A stretch of DNA of 64,000 nt, from contig QJPP01001554.1 in assembly GCA_003996215.1 (NCBI GenBank), forward strand, positions 146,396 to 210,395, read 5' to 3'. The DNA is from Jaltomata sinuosa. Lineage: Eukaryota > Streptophyta > Magnoliopsida > Solanales > Solanaceae. The notes under the pieces are model-generated. The model was not told where the DNA came from and ran no database searches. It saw only the letters and a program-made list of their open reading frames with translations. Shown here in pieces: positions 12,421 to 25,089 of this stretch (positions are counted from its first letter, which is position 1; the number at the start of each line of letters is the position of its first letter). The position numbers were made by a program, and so were the translations under genes.

Positions 12421-14641
12421 TGTATAAACGTGTATATATAATATATAACTATGTACCATAGATGTATGTGCATTCATATACGTTGTTTATACAATATTTA
12501 TACACTAGGTTGCTAATATAACATTTTTGTATACATATCACTTTTATAGAAGAAACTCTAGAATTCTTGCATGAAACACTAATGAAACTACAAGGGTCAG
12601 TGAAATGACAACCAGTATAGTAGCAAAGTTGGGGTGGAGGGTGGGGGGGGGGAGTGAAGCTTTAAAGGAAAGAAGTTGTTGGAAATCTTTGAAAACGCCA
12701 TTAACAGAAGCTGGAGAAGATGGAGGAAGAAAGAAGAAAGAAGAGAAGAAGAAAAGTGAAAAAGTTTGTATCGCTTGATCTGAATGAATTCATCTTTTTC
12801 TAGTAATAGAAGTTTGCTTTTGCTTTTTCTTCATGACAAGGAGTTTACTTTTGTTTTTGTTTTGAAAAAAAGAGGTATATGGGCTATTGGTTGGAACAGA
12901 TTAAGAATCAAATTTGTCTAAGATTACCATTTAGCTTTCTTTCCTACTTCCCACACAAACACTAGCTCTCTCTAGTATGTGTGGTTAATTCGACAATAGT
13001 ATCGATCATTTCTTTTGAATTATAAAGGCAAAATTTTAGAAATAGCTTATATTTAGGCCATTAATGAGGCGTCATAGCTAAAGTTTGCATAATTACAGGA
13101 TATAGCTACAATTTAGTAGCTAAATATACAGATTAGAGATTGAATATACAAATACATATTTGCTTTAGAGATTTGTATATGAGCCCCAAAATTCGCTTTG
13201 TATACAAATACAAAAGAAATGTATATTTAGCTATTTAATCTAAACCATAACTGCAAAATATAATTATTTTAAATCGTAACTACGTCATGTAATTAAGTCG
13301 GAAAGTTTTCTACGACAAAGATTATCCATTCAAGACTCAATGATTCATTCATCGAATACTGATCAGTGATTAGAAATTCGAAAGCCCACACAAAGGAGGA
13401 AGCACCATTCATATGGGCCTCTTCTACGTATCACCGTTTAACGTATACCCAGTTTTTTTCATTTTTTTTTTATACCTTATTTTTAGTAACTAACTAATAA
13501 TTGGACAAAAATACCCGTAAGTAACTGTTCTCATCTCTATGAAATTGCTATAAACTTCATAATAGGCTTCACAAATAAACAAGAATTTGAATCATTCATT
13601 TGGATTTGAACTCAATATTTTGATGAAATTTTAAACTATGGTGGTTATTCGAGTTCAACCAAGACAACAATTTCAACGAGGTATACACTATTTAAAATCA
13701 AATATTACCAACTGTTTAGTTCCAGACCATCAGTACACCACCAGAACGATTACATTATTGTTCCATTTGATCTTTCAGGTCCCGACTTCACCTCGATGGT
13801 TAGGCCACCATGCCCTTAAAGTCTTATAGATTAATTAGTAGATTGTGTCTCACACATATATCTTTAATAATTCATATCATATTCAAAAATAAATAAGTAA
13901 CAAACACGTTGATTATATCATTTTCAATTGGGAGAGATGGCTGAGAACAAATAGAAATTTGCGGGGTGCGAATTCTGCAATTGTAGCGTTTATAGGCTTT
14001 CTTATAACATTAAAGCAAAACAATAAATAAAACACAAACACTATTATTCATCATCAAGTACCAAGTTAAAGAATAAATAAAAGGGCCTCTGCGAGGAACT
14101 CCATAGAGGCATAAGCAAAAACAGAGTCCCTTTAATACGATAATACTCCGCAGAAGCAGCATCAGTTTGCACACAAAATTGAAATTCTTGGGCTTAGTCA
14201 AGTTTTTTCCTTATATAGTTAGCGAGGAGAGCTCTTCTTATTCGTAATATAACAATGGGATATGCATATGACTACTCATTATTCATGTTGCCTGAGTAGA
14301 GCGAGATGGACAATGATAATTCATATAGGCAAAGCCTTAAGTCAACCTTAATGAGCTTGAGATTGAGATGTAGCATTGTAATAAAAATTATAGTTAACGA
14401 AGAGAGATCTAGTTGAAATCAAACTCAAAATAACAATATTCTTATGGTTCACCAACTTCAAAATTAAGGACTCTGAGATAAACTCAAATGAGAGTCCTGA
14501 AATCGGCCACTATATAGCCATTCTAGTGTCAATGTGCCACTTTTTAGTCCTTTTTATTGCGTGGTATAATCCACGAAAACAAAGAAGAAACTGATCATTC
14601 ACTTCTTCTTGTTGACATATATACCTACTAAGTAACATTTT
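12421..14641. other. Intergenic DNA
   Basis: No supported gene. A G-rich stretch lies at 12630-12655 and a purine-rich stretch at 12700-12770. Around 13030-13300 the words atagctacaatttagtagctaaa and gtatacaaatac look like a decayed MITE. At 14010-14200 the minus strand has a 60-codon open frame with no recognisable domain. Confidence 0.45.
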
Positions 14642-16917
14642 TGTAACACCCCAAACTTTCGAGCTAGGATTCTAATCATTTTTCGTGTGTAATTAGACCT
14701 GAACCCAGAAAGATTTCCTTGTAACTAGGTGTTATGGTCAAGCACTATGTGTGGGAAGAGTTTTAGGCCTGAATCAAGGTCTTAAGGAACCTCTAGCACA
14801 AATTAAGTTGAAAGCTTTTCTACCGACTAAGTTTCCGTATAACTTTCTAACTTGGGTCATCTTCAAACGATCATTTCTCCTAGAATATAAAGAGTTAGGT
14901 GGCCCATGACCTACCAAATTAAAGGTCTTCGAGTCTTCTTTTCAACGCCACTGATCTCGCATTAATCCGAGTCTGAAGTAAAATGTTATGATCAGTTTAC
15001 CAAGAAAACGTCTGTCTGACCAAAAGTTCATCGAATTCTGGGAGTTAAAACGGAAGAGAAAACGGTTGGTGACCGTTTTGGGAGTTAAATCGAATTCTGA
15101 CCAAACGGACCATTTTCCCAACCATTTCTGGAGACAGAAACTCAAAATTTCCGTAAGTTAAAACGCCTTCGAAAATGGTCCGTTTGTAGCCAAAACGGAC
15201 CATTTTGGTGACCGTTTTGGACACATTTTTCCTTCCTAGACCAATCCAAATTTTAATTGGAATTGCCTATAAATAGGACTCCTAGGGTATTGTTATGGGA
15301 ATTGCTAAGTGTATTTATATACAATGGAAAGCCCCTATAATCCATGGACGACCAGTGGAGTTAAGTTATTTTGAGGACTTTTTGGTCCTATCCTTAACCA
15401 AAATCCATCCCCCACTATTCTAAAACGATCCTAAGTCCTTAAGAGCGTCCCATTCATCAAAACATACGATACTTTACTCTCCAAAGTTCCTTGGGGTAAG
15501 AACACTTAGGGTTCAAGCTTCAAAGGTCAACTTCAAGTAATTCTTGAGTCTCTTTCCGTCAATAGATACGCAGGACGATCCTATTTCAAAGTATTTTCTA
15601 GATATGATGGTTTCCAACCCTTACGTTTTCACTACTTTGAATATGAACTTAGGGTTGCAAGTATAGCTTTTCTAACTTTGATGAAACTTCATGAAATTGT
15701 TAGTCCTTTATATTTCACTTGAAAATATTAGAAATTGTACAACGAATGGTACTTACAGAGGGATTTTGAGATTTTACTTGTCTTTCCCATTGTTCAAAGG
15801 ACTCCAAATGATATTACAGATTTGAAAGATATTGCTATGGTAACGGTTTCTACTAAATGATCGGATTGATACAAAAGACCTTTGTTTTACTATATAAATC
15901 CTATAATTAGGCATGATGAATTATTGACGGACCTTATGGATTCTATATTGATGAAATGAACGACTTGCAAGTCTTGGTATGACGATACCAATAATGGATT
16001 ATGTCCCTAACAGAATTGTATTATTGAAGGATGTTTTTTTAAGATATTGAAAATGGTAATAATTTGGGCTCTAAGAGAATTAGATGGTTAACTAAGAAGG
16101 TGTGAGGCTAAACGTCTCAGCACCCGAAACCTGTGTTTTGTCGACATAGGGATGGTACGATCCTAACTTGGGACAACCTTATCTTTTCCTTTACGAGGAC
16201 GATTGTACTGGCCATATTGTATTGAAATCTCAACTCATGCGGCAAACATGGGTTGAGACTTAGCCGGTCGAGCGTTGATCAGACCCACATAACCTGTGGT
16301 GTTGAATAGAAGTCGGTGATGCCATCTAGTTCAAAAGTAACAGATAGAAAGTTTTATTGATTTCTCATAATGGAATTTTCTACAAATATTTATTGTTTAT
16401 TATATTGGAAGTATTTAACTGTCAAATTTTCAGATGAAGTATATTGTATCTATTTTTCTGTTCTGTGTACCACTACATTCCACGTACTGACCATCTTCGG
16501 GTGGCTACATCGTTGTATGATGTAGGTTCAGAGGCACCTTCTCGTGGTACTATACAAAACTAGGTTCGATAAGACAGGTCCAGCTTTTGGTGAGCCCTCC
16601 ACTTTTCGGAAGGCGATCTAAATTCTTATTTGACTCTGGTTTCAGTTTTATGGTATTGTCGGGGTCATATCCCGGCATAGATATTTTATTCTTATGTTAG
16701 AGGCTTCGTAGACCTATATAAATATTTTTTAAATATTTTATTCCCAACACTTGGTTAATTTTTATATATGTTTTAAATGATGTTCTTAAATGGATCTTTT
16801 TTCTGCAAATTCTTTATTTATTGAATGTGCCTTTAATGAATGCTAAGGGGTATTCTTGGGCCTTTATTGGTCTGAGTTGCCCGTCACGTCTAGGGCTTGG
16901 TCTCGGAGCGTAAAAAA
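14642..16917 (+). mobile_element. 5' LTR of a Tekay/Del-like Gypsy retrotransposon
   Basis: It starts TGTAACACCCCAAAC, a typical opening for this Gypsy lineage, and ends in ggtctcggagcgtaaaaaac just before a tRNA-Met-type primer-binding site. The expected final ...gtgaca has mutated. Length is about 2.28 kb. A TATA box (TATAAATA, 15268-15275) sits in the middle, as in a U3 promoter. No matching 3' LTR is present in the window, so the element is truncated and no target duplication can be read. Confidence 0.75.
15268..15275 (+). promoter_or_regulatory. TATA box of the LTR promoter
   Basis: TATAAATA in the sequence gcctataaataggactcc, about 626 bp into the LTR. It probably marks the U3 promoter of the retroelement. 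Activity is not inferable. Confidence 0.5.
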
Positions 16918-16919
16918 CT

Positions 16920-16932
16920 TGGTATCAGAGCA
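16920..16932 (+). other. Primer-binding site, initiator tRNA-Met type
   Basis: TGGTATCAGAGCA directly follows the LTR end. This is the complement of the 3' end of initiator tRNA-Met and marks the start of minus-strand synthesis in many plant LTR elements. It fixes the orientation of the LTR at 14642-16917 as plus. Confidence 0.85.
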
Positions 16933-17759
16933 CGATTCATGGTCCCAGGGTGTCTACGAAGTTGTGTCCAGTAGAGTCTTGCTTATGGGTGTGTTGTGAA
17001 CCACACTTATAATCAGGAGGTTATAGGGCATCTAGAAAATATTTCTCATTCTTTCATACTCCAGATCGTGTGAAAGTGTTGTCTATAAGAAACTTATCCA
17101 TATTCCTACTCTGCTCTAACTCAGCTGGCTACGCCCTATTTTCGAGGTAAAAGAAGTACAAAGCTCAGACTCCTTATGATGTAATTCTATCTGGTTTAGT
17201 CATTCAAAAGGTTATGAAACTGCACAAGGACTTGAAAGGAGTCCATTAGTGCATCAACGCCTATTGATTCTAAGTATAAACCCCTATTTTCTTGAATCAT
17301 GCTTTTGAGCGAAGGTGAAACGTATTTTCAAACCCTTTCAAAAACTTTATTGCAGTTGTCGCTCTCAAGAGGGAAAAAGTATGTATACGAGTGTTGGAAT
17401 AGTATTTTCACCTGAGAGAAAGTATAAACTAGGGTGTGATGAGATGAGTAGTAAGATGATCCCAAGGCCAGAGAAATATGGAGTCATGAGTTTAAGAGCC
17501 AGAAAAATGCGGGTTGTAAGAGATCGAAAAATGTAGCTAAAGTGTTGTAACCACTAATTAAGTGATAGAGGTGGTATTCCCGTATGGTGTGATAGTATTT
17601 TCACCTGAGAGAAAGTATAAACTAGGGTGTAATGAGATGAGTAGTAAGATGATCCCAAGGCCAGAGAAATATGGAGTCATGAGTTTAATTGTTTGTTGAG
17701 GCAAAATTTTGAGTAATATTTGATTTGATAAATGATTGTAGGCCTTCCTTGACCCGTTT
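16933..17759 (+). mobile_element. Truncated retroelement leader with a 96-bp direct repeat
   Basis: Sequence after the primer-binding site resembles the untranslated leader of Tekay/Del elements to about 17300, then loses similarity with no gag frame. A 96-bp direct repeat lies at 17399-17494 and 17592-17687 (spacing 193 bp). The copies differ at a single base (gggtgtgatg versus gggtgtaatg). The short frame at 17315-17536 runs across one copy and is not taken as a gene. Confidence 0.55.
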
Positions 17760-19420
17760 GTGCCTTTCAAGCCTACCAAATGACATTAATCCTTAGCATG
17801 TCCCCCTTTGAGCCTGAAACCTCTTCTTTGGACAACCACATCTTAGCGAATACCTTTTTGAGTGCTTATATGCACTATCCTCTCTTGGCCTGACCTCCTT
17901 GAGCGTACTGAAGATGTACAAATTACAGAAGAAGATTCAAGTTTGAAGCTATCAAAAGCAAAAGATGTTACATCCCTGAAAGTCAAGGATACAAAACGAC
18001 TTCAAAAGAAAAGAAAGGAGTCAAAAACTCTCCACAAGGTCAAGACAAGGAGAAACAGCGAAGAAAAACACTCCAACAATAATGGAGAAGTTGAAAAGAA
18101 AAAGAAGAAGGAGACATCAGAAAAAGGGAGAAAACTCCAATAAACAAAGATTCAAAAGAAGTCAAAATAAAAGAAAGGGACAACGAAGAAGTTCAAGGGC
18201 CAAAAGCGCAACAAAAGTACAAATCTAGTGCAACGCTCAAGGAGGGATTAAGTCACTTTCATCCCAAATGAATATCCTACCCGTTCCTAAGCCTACATTA
18301 CAAGCCGGTTACAAGCCCTACATGATCTCATTTCAAATGTTCTCACATTAGTGGAGATTTACATGAAGGCCAAGCATATGACATCACAATTGCATGCATT
18401 GAATATTTTTCTGAGTGTGAATGTTCTTTGAAAATATCCTCAAATTAAATACTTCAAATGTGTGCAAATAAGGACTTTCTTTGTGGTGAGAGCACTTGAA
18501 ACATGAGGAAAGGTATAGTTCAAAACCTTTGTTTGAAGCAAGACGAACAAATCTTGTTGATACTTAGGTATGTTTGAGGTACCACTTGAAACTATAGGAA
18601 TTACCTCGAAGTTTCAACCTCTGTTAGATGAGAAACAAATGAGCAAAATTTTCATGCAATACTGATTGTTGGTACCAACTGCAGTCGAGATTTGTTTCTT
18701 TTTTCACATGCTTCTTTATTCAAAATAAATTGGGGCAAACACCCAATTTTCTAGTTCATGCCAAGTGACATTTTCTTTTCCTGTGTTATTGTTTATTTGT
18801 TAAACTGACATGTTGAGTTGTTACCTTGTCAAATTGACACATTTTTTATAATTGGGTACATGGAAATACTAAGTGTTTACAAAGTGTGTTTACAGGTACA
18901 TGAAAATACTTTTCGAAGAAGATATTCGAATTAAAATTCGAAGATGTTGTATAATTATTTATTGTATTTATTCATTTTAGCTAATGATAAGCAAATATTA
19001 GGCTGTTTCGTAAAAGTTTGTCCTTGAATTCTTAGAGTTTTGGAGAGTCTTTTTCTCTAACTCGAAAGAATCAAGGCATTTATTTTATCTCCTCAATTGA
19101 AAAATGAATTCAGCCGAGAACCACCGTTGTGGATTCTGAAGGATGCCTAACCCCTTCCCTTCAGAATAACTTGAACCCTTACCTAGAATCTCATTGGTTT
19201 CGTAGACTAAAATTTGTTCAATTGTTAATAAGGTTTCCTAATTATCTTAAAATTAGGTGGCGACTCTTTCTCTCTTAAATCATTAATTAAATATTTTTTT
19301 ATTTAATAATTTTATTCTTTTTTTAGAGTCCCGAAGTTGTGTCCTATCGGAGATAACACCCGGAACCTCCAAATCCTGGATTCTCCTGTGCCTCTAACAC
19401 AAATAATCTTACTCACTTTT
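17760..19420 (+). mobile_element. 3' end of a Tat/Ogre-like Gypsy element, truncated
   Basis: Hallmarks on the plus strand are a polypurine-like aaattggggcaaacaccc near 18729-18748, where an LTR may begin, then ggatgcctaaccccttccct (19142), acctagaatctc (19181) and ggtggcgactctttc (19257). The last three words appear in inverse order on the minus strand of the complete solo LTR at 21671-24701, which supports LTR identity. The upstream part (17760-18728) would be internal DNA with no surviving protein frame. The outer boundary is unclear. Confidence 0.5.
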
Positions 19421-19429
19421 CTAGAAAAA

Positions 19430-20130
19430 CCTTGATTTCTATTAATGGCTCTCAACTTCCTTTGAAACGCAATTCTCAAAACTAGCCCACTTGGAGAGTT
19501 CAAATTACTCCTTTACTTCGTGGCTACAATCTTATAGGTTGTCATTGGTGCCAGCAAGTCACCTCTAACCACCATTAAAAAATATCGTCAATAGGTCTCT
19601 AATCCTGATTATGAATTCTGGGACTGTCAAAATCAGTTGACAACCATTATTGCTTCTATATCCTTTTCAATAATGAATATCATCACAGATGTCAAAATCT
19701 CAGCAGAGGCATAGACCAAGTTGCAAATGGTGTTTGCAAACAAATCAGCTATGCAGATTTTATCCTTGCCTGACAAATTCTCTAGAGCAAAAAGAGATTC
19801 ACGTCCAGTTGCTGAATATCTTCAATTTATCAAATCAATTGCCGAGGAACTCTTTTTGTGTAGAAGTCCCGTTACAGATGTAGATCTTGTAGTTCACGTT
19901 ATTAGTGGTGTTGACCCTGAATTTTGAGATATTGTTGCCCTTATTCATGCTAGAGATACACATATTATTTGATGAACTCTAAGACAAGTTATTGATTCAT
20001 GAATTATATTTGAAACAAATAGATCTCACCTTTGATACCACTCCAATTACAGTAAATCATGTCCGCAAGGGTACAAATACTAGATCTTCGTATTAACAAA
20101 AACAACGTAGTTCAAGAAAAACAAATCAAT
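19430..20130 (+). pseudogene. Copia-type gag fragment (broken)
   Basis: Translation across frames gives recognisable Copia gag pieces: VSNPDYEFWDCQNQL, then LQMVFANKSAMQILSLPDKF, then AEYLQFIKSIAEELFLC, VDLVVHVISGVDPEF and later TPITVNHVRKGTN. This follows the order of the UBN2-type gag of plant Copia elements. Frameshifts separate the pieces and stop codons interrupt them, for example after DPEF at 19925. No LTR of this element is seen next to it, and it ends shortly before the minus-strand gene at 20318. Confidence 0.8.
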
Positions 20131-20317
20131 ATTTACAATATGAAAATTTTAGCGTTAGTTTTTCAGAGAACTTCTCATCACATAAGTCACAAAATTTTGC
20201 ACCATTAATTTAAAATATGACATGATATACCTCCCACGTCCAAATAAGAACTTGAATGAAGAAATAAAGACAAAAGAGGGATCCATAAATAACAACTATA
20301 GATCGAACCAAATTAAG

Positions 20318-20977
20318 TTACTGCACTCGCACTTTTGTACTTGTTGAATCGGTAATTAGCTTGCTTGCAATTTGATAGCATGAATGGACTTGATACATCG
20401 CCAATTTCACCTCCTCCTCCGACAAAACCGAAGACGATTTCCAATTAGGACGCATTGAGTCTTTAGGCTTCTTAATATCAATGCCAACTTCACCCAACAA
20501 CTCTTCTAGTGTACCACTCAGCAGCTTCGGCTTCTTACAAAGCTTACCACTCAAATAACCAACATCAACAATTCCAGTAAGTTCAAATTTCCGGTCTCGA
20601 CCTCCAGATATATATGACAGAGTAAGTTTCTGGCTTATGTTTCTAGGACCTATAAAAGTGATACTTTTGTCACCCAGGAACAAGTTAAGAGAAAGGGGGA
20701 TAACAGTTAGACTATCCAAGACCATCATGCGCTTAAATTGAATGATTAGGCACCATTTTTTCACATTAAACAGCAACAGATCTCCATTATTTACAACATC
20801 GATTCCAACAAATGGATTTGGAGTAGTCTTCAATACACTCTTTAGTTCCGAAATGCTACTGTTCATGATAGCTTCACGGTCAGTGACGGTTGTAATGACA
20901 GTGTCCTCGCCAACTTTCACACTGTAAGTGCTCGCTTTGACGAGCCAAGGAAGGGGCAGCAACTCTGACATTTTCAC
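20318..20977 (-). CDS. Degenerate WRN-like 3'-5' exonuclease domain protein
   Basis: Single-exon frame of 219 aa. The overall pattern matches small plant WRN-exonuclease-like proteins of the DnaQ/RNase H fold: an N-terminal strand ASTYSVKVGEDTVITTVTD (15-33), FVGIDV (56-61), a cysteine/ILxQF strand (76-81), FLGDKSITFIG (100-110), GIVDVGYL (135-142) and a C-terminal LSEEEVKLAMYQVH helix (185-198). Active family members use a DEDDy set. Here Asp60 remains, but the Glu two residues on is Val62, the motif II Asp is not found after FIGPRNIS, and the motif III Asp position is Gln196. I infer that it is not an active nuclease, though the frame is open and full length. Nearby is a partial copy at 25090-25435. 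It may be expressed with a binding role, or be a recent pseudogene. Assignment rests on pattern recognition. Confidence 0.6.
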   Translation of the reverse strand: MKMSELLPLPWLVKASTYSVKVGEDTVITTVTDREAIMNSSISELKSVLKTTPNPFVGIDVVNNGDLLLFNVKKWCLIIQFKRMMVLDSLTVIPLSLNLFLGDKSITFIGPRNISQKLTLSYISGGRDRKFELTGIVDVGYLSGKLCKKPKLLSGTLEELLGEVGIDIKKPKDSMRPNWKSSSVLSEEEVKLAMYQVHSCYQIASKLITDSTSTKVRVQ

Positions 20978-21670
20978 TCTTGTTGGTGTTTTTTAAATGA
21001 TGCCCAGGAAAAAGATGAAAATTATAAATGTCTCTCAATTAAGTATAATAAGAGGATTTTAAATAGACAATTTGAAAACATAATCTACAATTCAAAAATT
21101 CAAAAAAGCTAAAATATCTCAACAACTAAAATAACCTAATTTAAAATTTAAAATTCAAATATCTTAAACCTAAACAACTTATTAGGCTAAAATTTACTGC
21201 AATAACTAAATTAAATTTCAACCACTCTTAATTAATGTTGGTAATTTACTCATTATTCTGTTATATATATTGGTAACTTGTGTTCAGGAAAATCCAAAAT
21301 CAGAATGGTAAACGGAAAAAATCACGTATATATCCTCTTAGATCAATGTAGTTCTGCAAATAGACATTATGTGATTTTCAAAAGTCTTACTCAAATCCTA
21401 GAAAAATATTCTCTTTGTTGGAGGGAGTGAAGCAGTAAGATTCATATATGCAAACATGTAGCTGAGTTATCAAGTTTAGCTAAAATTGCAACGGATTGAA
21501 TTGGAGATTGAACTGGGCTAAGTTGAAGATCCTTTTAAAATGGGTTAGGTCTTGAATGGATTGGGATTAACTCAGTTTTACATTATCTTATTCCAACCCA
21601 TAAAATTCTAAGCGGGTTAGGCAGGTCACCTGTGTTTTTGCTCATTTTGACAGTCCTAGTTGGTCCTATC
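20978..21670. other. Spacer upstream of the exonuclease-like gene
   Basis: This would hold the minus-strand promoter of 20318-20977. No clear TATA element was picked out. AT-rich with words such as aacccattt and gggttaggt seen in other dispersed repeats. It ends at the CTATC target duplication of the solo LTR. Confidence 0.4.
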
Positions 21671-24600
21671 TGTCATGCCCTATTTTTACCAAGGTTAGAT
21701 AAAGCACAACTTATGGACTCTAAAAGAATTTTTATTATGTACAGAGTCGCCACCCAATTTTTAAGGAAAATAAGGAAACCTATTTTTTATTATTGACATG
21801 TATGACTCGTATTTTAATCTGCGAAAAACCATTTGAGATTCTAGGTAAGGGTTCAAGTTATTCCGAAGGGAAGGTGTTAGGCATCCTTCGGAATCCACAA
21901 ATGTGGTACCTGACTAAACTTAATTTTTAAAGAGAGAGGAGGTAAAACATCATTTTTGTAAAAAAGTATAAATATGAACAGTAGAAAATATATGTATACA
22001 AGTTTAAAATATGTGCCTAAGAGTATGAAAAATGTACTTTTATATGTATGAGAAAATTTATATGTATGAAAATTTATATGTAAGAAAGTATACAAAAGAG
22101 TGTAACAGAATGTATATTGTTAATATGAAAAGTATGTAAATATGTAAATATAAGTAGATACTATTACGAAATATATATAAAGAAAATGTGTAAGTAATGT
22201 ATGTTAAATACATTGAGCAAAGAATGTAAAAGGAGCATTGAAAAGATTGTACAATAATTACATCGATTGACTTGCGTTTTTTCATTATGTAAATATTGTT
22301 TCACTTTTGCAAGAAAAAATGAGTTTAAGAATGAGAAAGGAATATTAATTTAAAAGTGTTTTTAACAAAAGAATGTGTAAAAGGATTATTTGTAAAGTTT
22401 AGGTAAACTAATTAGAAGGAAAAGAAAAGAAAAGACGTCCTAATGTTTGCGTAACGTAAAAAATATGAATTAATTAACTTAAGTATCTAAATTAAATTAA
22501 TTTGTTTATAAAAGTATTTACGACTTAAAGTTTTGCCTAAGCGCGTAAAATAGATAAGTAAATAAAGGGACACTCCCACCCGACACCCCAAAAGTAAAGT
22601 TTTCACTATATTTTAGTTTTTGTACAATTACAAGAGTTACAAGGATATAAATAAAGCAATGAATTTTGGGGAGATTTTCAAACTCCTTTTAATTATCGTC
22701 TTCGGGAAGCATCCTCACGTACCTGTATAAACACTTAGTAAAAATATTAATAACAAATAAATATTTTACCAAAATAAGTCAAGAAATACATATATGTATG
22801 TAAATATAAGAAAATAGAATTTTATTGTAGTATGGGCTCAGATATGTAGTTGTATTAAGTTTTAGATACGCCATGGCTGCGAAGCATCGGTTGGCCACCC
22901 GAGATCACCTCGCCAAGATGCGGATCATAAAACTTTTTATTTTGTCTTTGTAATATTACAATTTCGTCATCGCCCAAACTTATTTTCTCGCCACGTTGTA
23001 TATATGTATCCGTCTTTTTTATTGTGGAGGCCTCAAAAATCGACGGGAGTTTTTTCATTGGCCAATACAGTGTAACAAATGTGATAAAGCATTACAAGGG
23101 GGCGAAATTGCCCAATCAGTCCAAAAAAAATCAGCCAAAACAACAGCAGCAAAACAGTGGTGAGCAAGACGAATTCAACACCGGCAAGATCAAAGCGACG
23201 ACCAAACAAGGTCCAAAATCGAAACCAAAAAAAGTGTAAAATCAGTCCACAACCACCACTAGTAGAAATAGATTAGTTCATGAAAATAGTAGATAAACAT
23301 AGCACAACAATAAAGATCTGGAAAAAAAATGAAGGTTGTCGGAGCATTGTTTTTTCATCATCGAATCAAACCATAAGAAACATGTAGAATCCGACCAAAA
23401 TCTGGAAAATAAGCATATATCGATCACATAAACAGGATGTCGGAAACCATGAAGAGAGAAGGCGGTGGGTGGCGTTGCTTCAACGGTGACAACACCGGAG
23501 CAACGCCAAAATATGGATTCGGCAGACCTTGGCATTAATGGTCTAGACCACCATTTTTTCCCAAATCAAATAATAACGAACCAGAGAGAGAGGGGAAGGG
23601 GACGATGCGGTGGTGACGTTGCTTCCACGGCTTTCACCGGAGCAGCGCCTAGAACATGGAGATTCCGGCCAGATCTGGTTCAACTTTTCCGGCAAACAGT
23701 GGCGAAGGGGAAAGGGAGAAAGAGGGAAAAGAGAAGAGAAAGGGAGAGGGGAGAAACGTGGTGGTGTTGTTGACGTTTGGCCGGAGCTCCGGTGGCTGGC
23801 CGGTGGCGGTGCATCGCCGTGTAAGAGAGGAAGAGAGTTGGAGAGAAGATGGAGAAAAGTGAGAGGGAGAGGAGAGAAAAAATCTGAAAGTGTGTGTATG
23901 TGTAGTGTGTATAATATTTTTGTCCCCTCCCATAAAATATCCCCCTCCCCTTTTATTTATAATACAAAACAAATCCCCCCTTTGTCCAAAAAATAATAGC
24001 TTTTTACCCTTTATTCTTTGGTTATTATCTAATAGATTATTTACTCTATTAACCAATGTATAAAGTTTATTAACCGATGGACGATAGCCCTAATCAGTCA
24101 TGTCAAATGTCACCTTTATTAAAGGTGACAAGACCTTGACTTGACCCAACTTATTAACCAATGCACAAGGTTATTAACTAGAGGATGATAGCCGTATTCA
24201 GTCATGTCAAATGTCACCTTTATTAAAGATGACAAGACCTTGACTTGACTGATTCGTTGCTCTGCGTATTAGAATTAATTGCTCCGACCTCTTGTGCTTG
24301 CGGAATGTATTAGAGAATATAAATAATGTACAAAAAATGTGTGCATTGGTATGTGATAAAAAGATAAAATAAAATGTAATGTGTTTTAAATAATTGAAAT
24401 TGTAGTATTTGTATTGTGTACGTGTGCGGATGACTGTAAAAAATATTGCGATTGTCAAAATTGTATAATGACAATAAATTGATAAAATCCTAATATTTAC
24501 CAAATAAAGGATAATTATCAATAAATTGTGAGAAAATAAAATATATCAATAAATTGATAAAATTCCTAAAATAAGGATGATTATCAATAAATTATTATAT

Positions 24601-24701
24601 TTCATGAAAAATGTGTAAAAAATGTATTTTGTGCTCTTTAACGATCAGGAAACCTGAAGACGTTAATTTTAAGCACGGAGAGCCAAAATTGGGTGTCAAC
24701 A
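21671..24701 (-). mobile_element. Solo LTR of a Tat/Ogre-like Gypsy element, 3031 bp
   Basis: Bounded by TGTCATGCCC and GGGTGTCAACA, so on the minus strand it reads TGTTGACACCCAATTTTGG ... GGGCATGACA. A perfect 5-bp target duplication CTATC lies at 21666-21670 and 24702-24706. On the minus strand, ggtggcgactctg near the 3' end and the aaggatgcctaacaccttcc block are typical of this lineage. No primer-binding site or protein frames are present, so it is a recombination-derived solo LTR. It contains GC- and purine-rich segments (23460-23880) whose open frames on both strands are low-complexity by-products. Confidence 0.9.
24048..24250. repeat. 104-bp tandem duplication inside the solo LTR
   Basis: The block containing cagtcatgtcaaatgtcacc occurs at 24095 and 24199, with flanking attaacc, gatgatagcc and gacaagaccttgacttgac words in the same order. 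The two units differ at a few positions. Each also contains a small dyad, gtcacctttattaaaggtgac in the first unit. Confidence 0.75.
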
Positions 24702-25089
24702 CTATCGAATCTACATAATCTCATGACATCAAATGTCCTCAAATTGGGTTCTTCTCAAATGCTCCATCACTCTTAGACGTCTCTTACAAACCCAAGACTC
24801 GCTAGATATGCTCCAACACTCTCGCAAAGAAACTACGATGGTAAGTCAATTCAACGTTTAAAGACCAAAATTTCGAGTAACTTTCATTTTACCCTCTTAA
24901 TCTTTTTAGTGTAGGAAAATGATAACCTCTCACCTTTAGAATGGGAAAAGGAACCCTTTTAACCCAAGAGTCGATATGTATGTATATGTGACTGTATGTG
25001 TATGCTTTAAATTTTAATTCAAACTTAGAACTGAATACAAAGCTATACTCAAAGACGGATTATTGTAATATCAAAAATCTGGAAAGAGG

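Noticed and set aside
16920..16932. tRNA-like sequence considered as a tRNA gene
   Set aside because: Only the 13-bp complement of a tRNA 3' end is present, as expected for a primer-binding site. No A or B box in a cloverleaf was found here or elsewhere in the window.
17862..18143. Lys/Glu-rich 93-codon frame
   Set aside because: Low-complexity, within a truncated retroelement. It could be a gag-spacer remnant but there is no domain to support a gene.
23278..24056. Several overlapping open frames on both strands (85-135 codons)
   Set aside because: They lie in the GC- and purine-rich part of a solo LTR bounded by a target duplication; composition explains the lack of stops.
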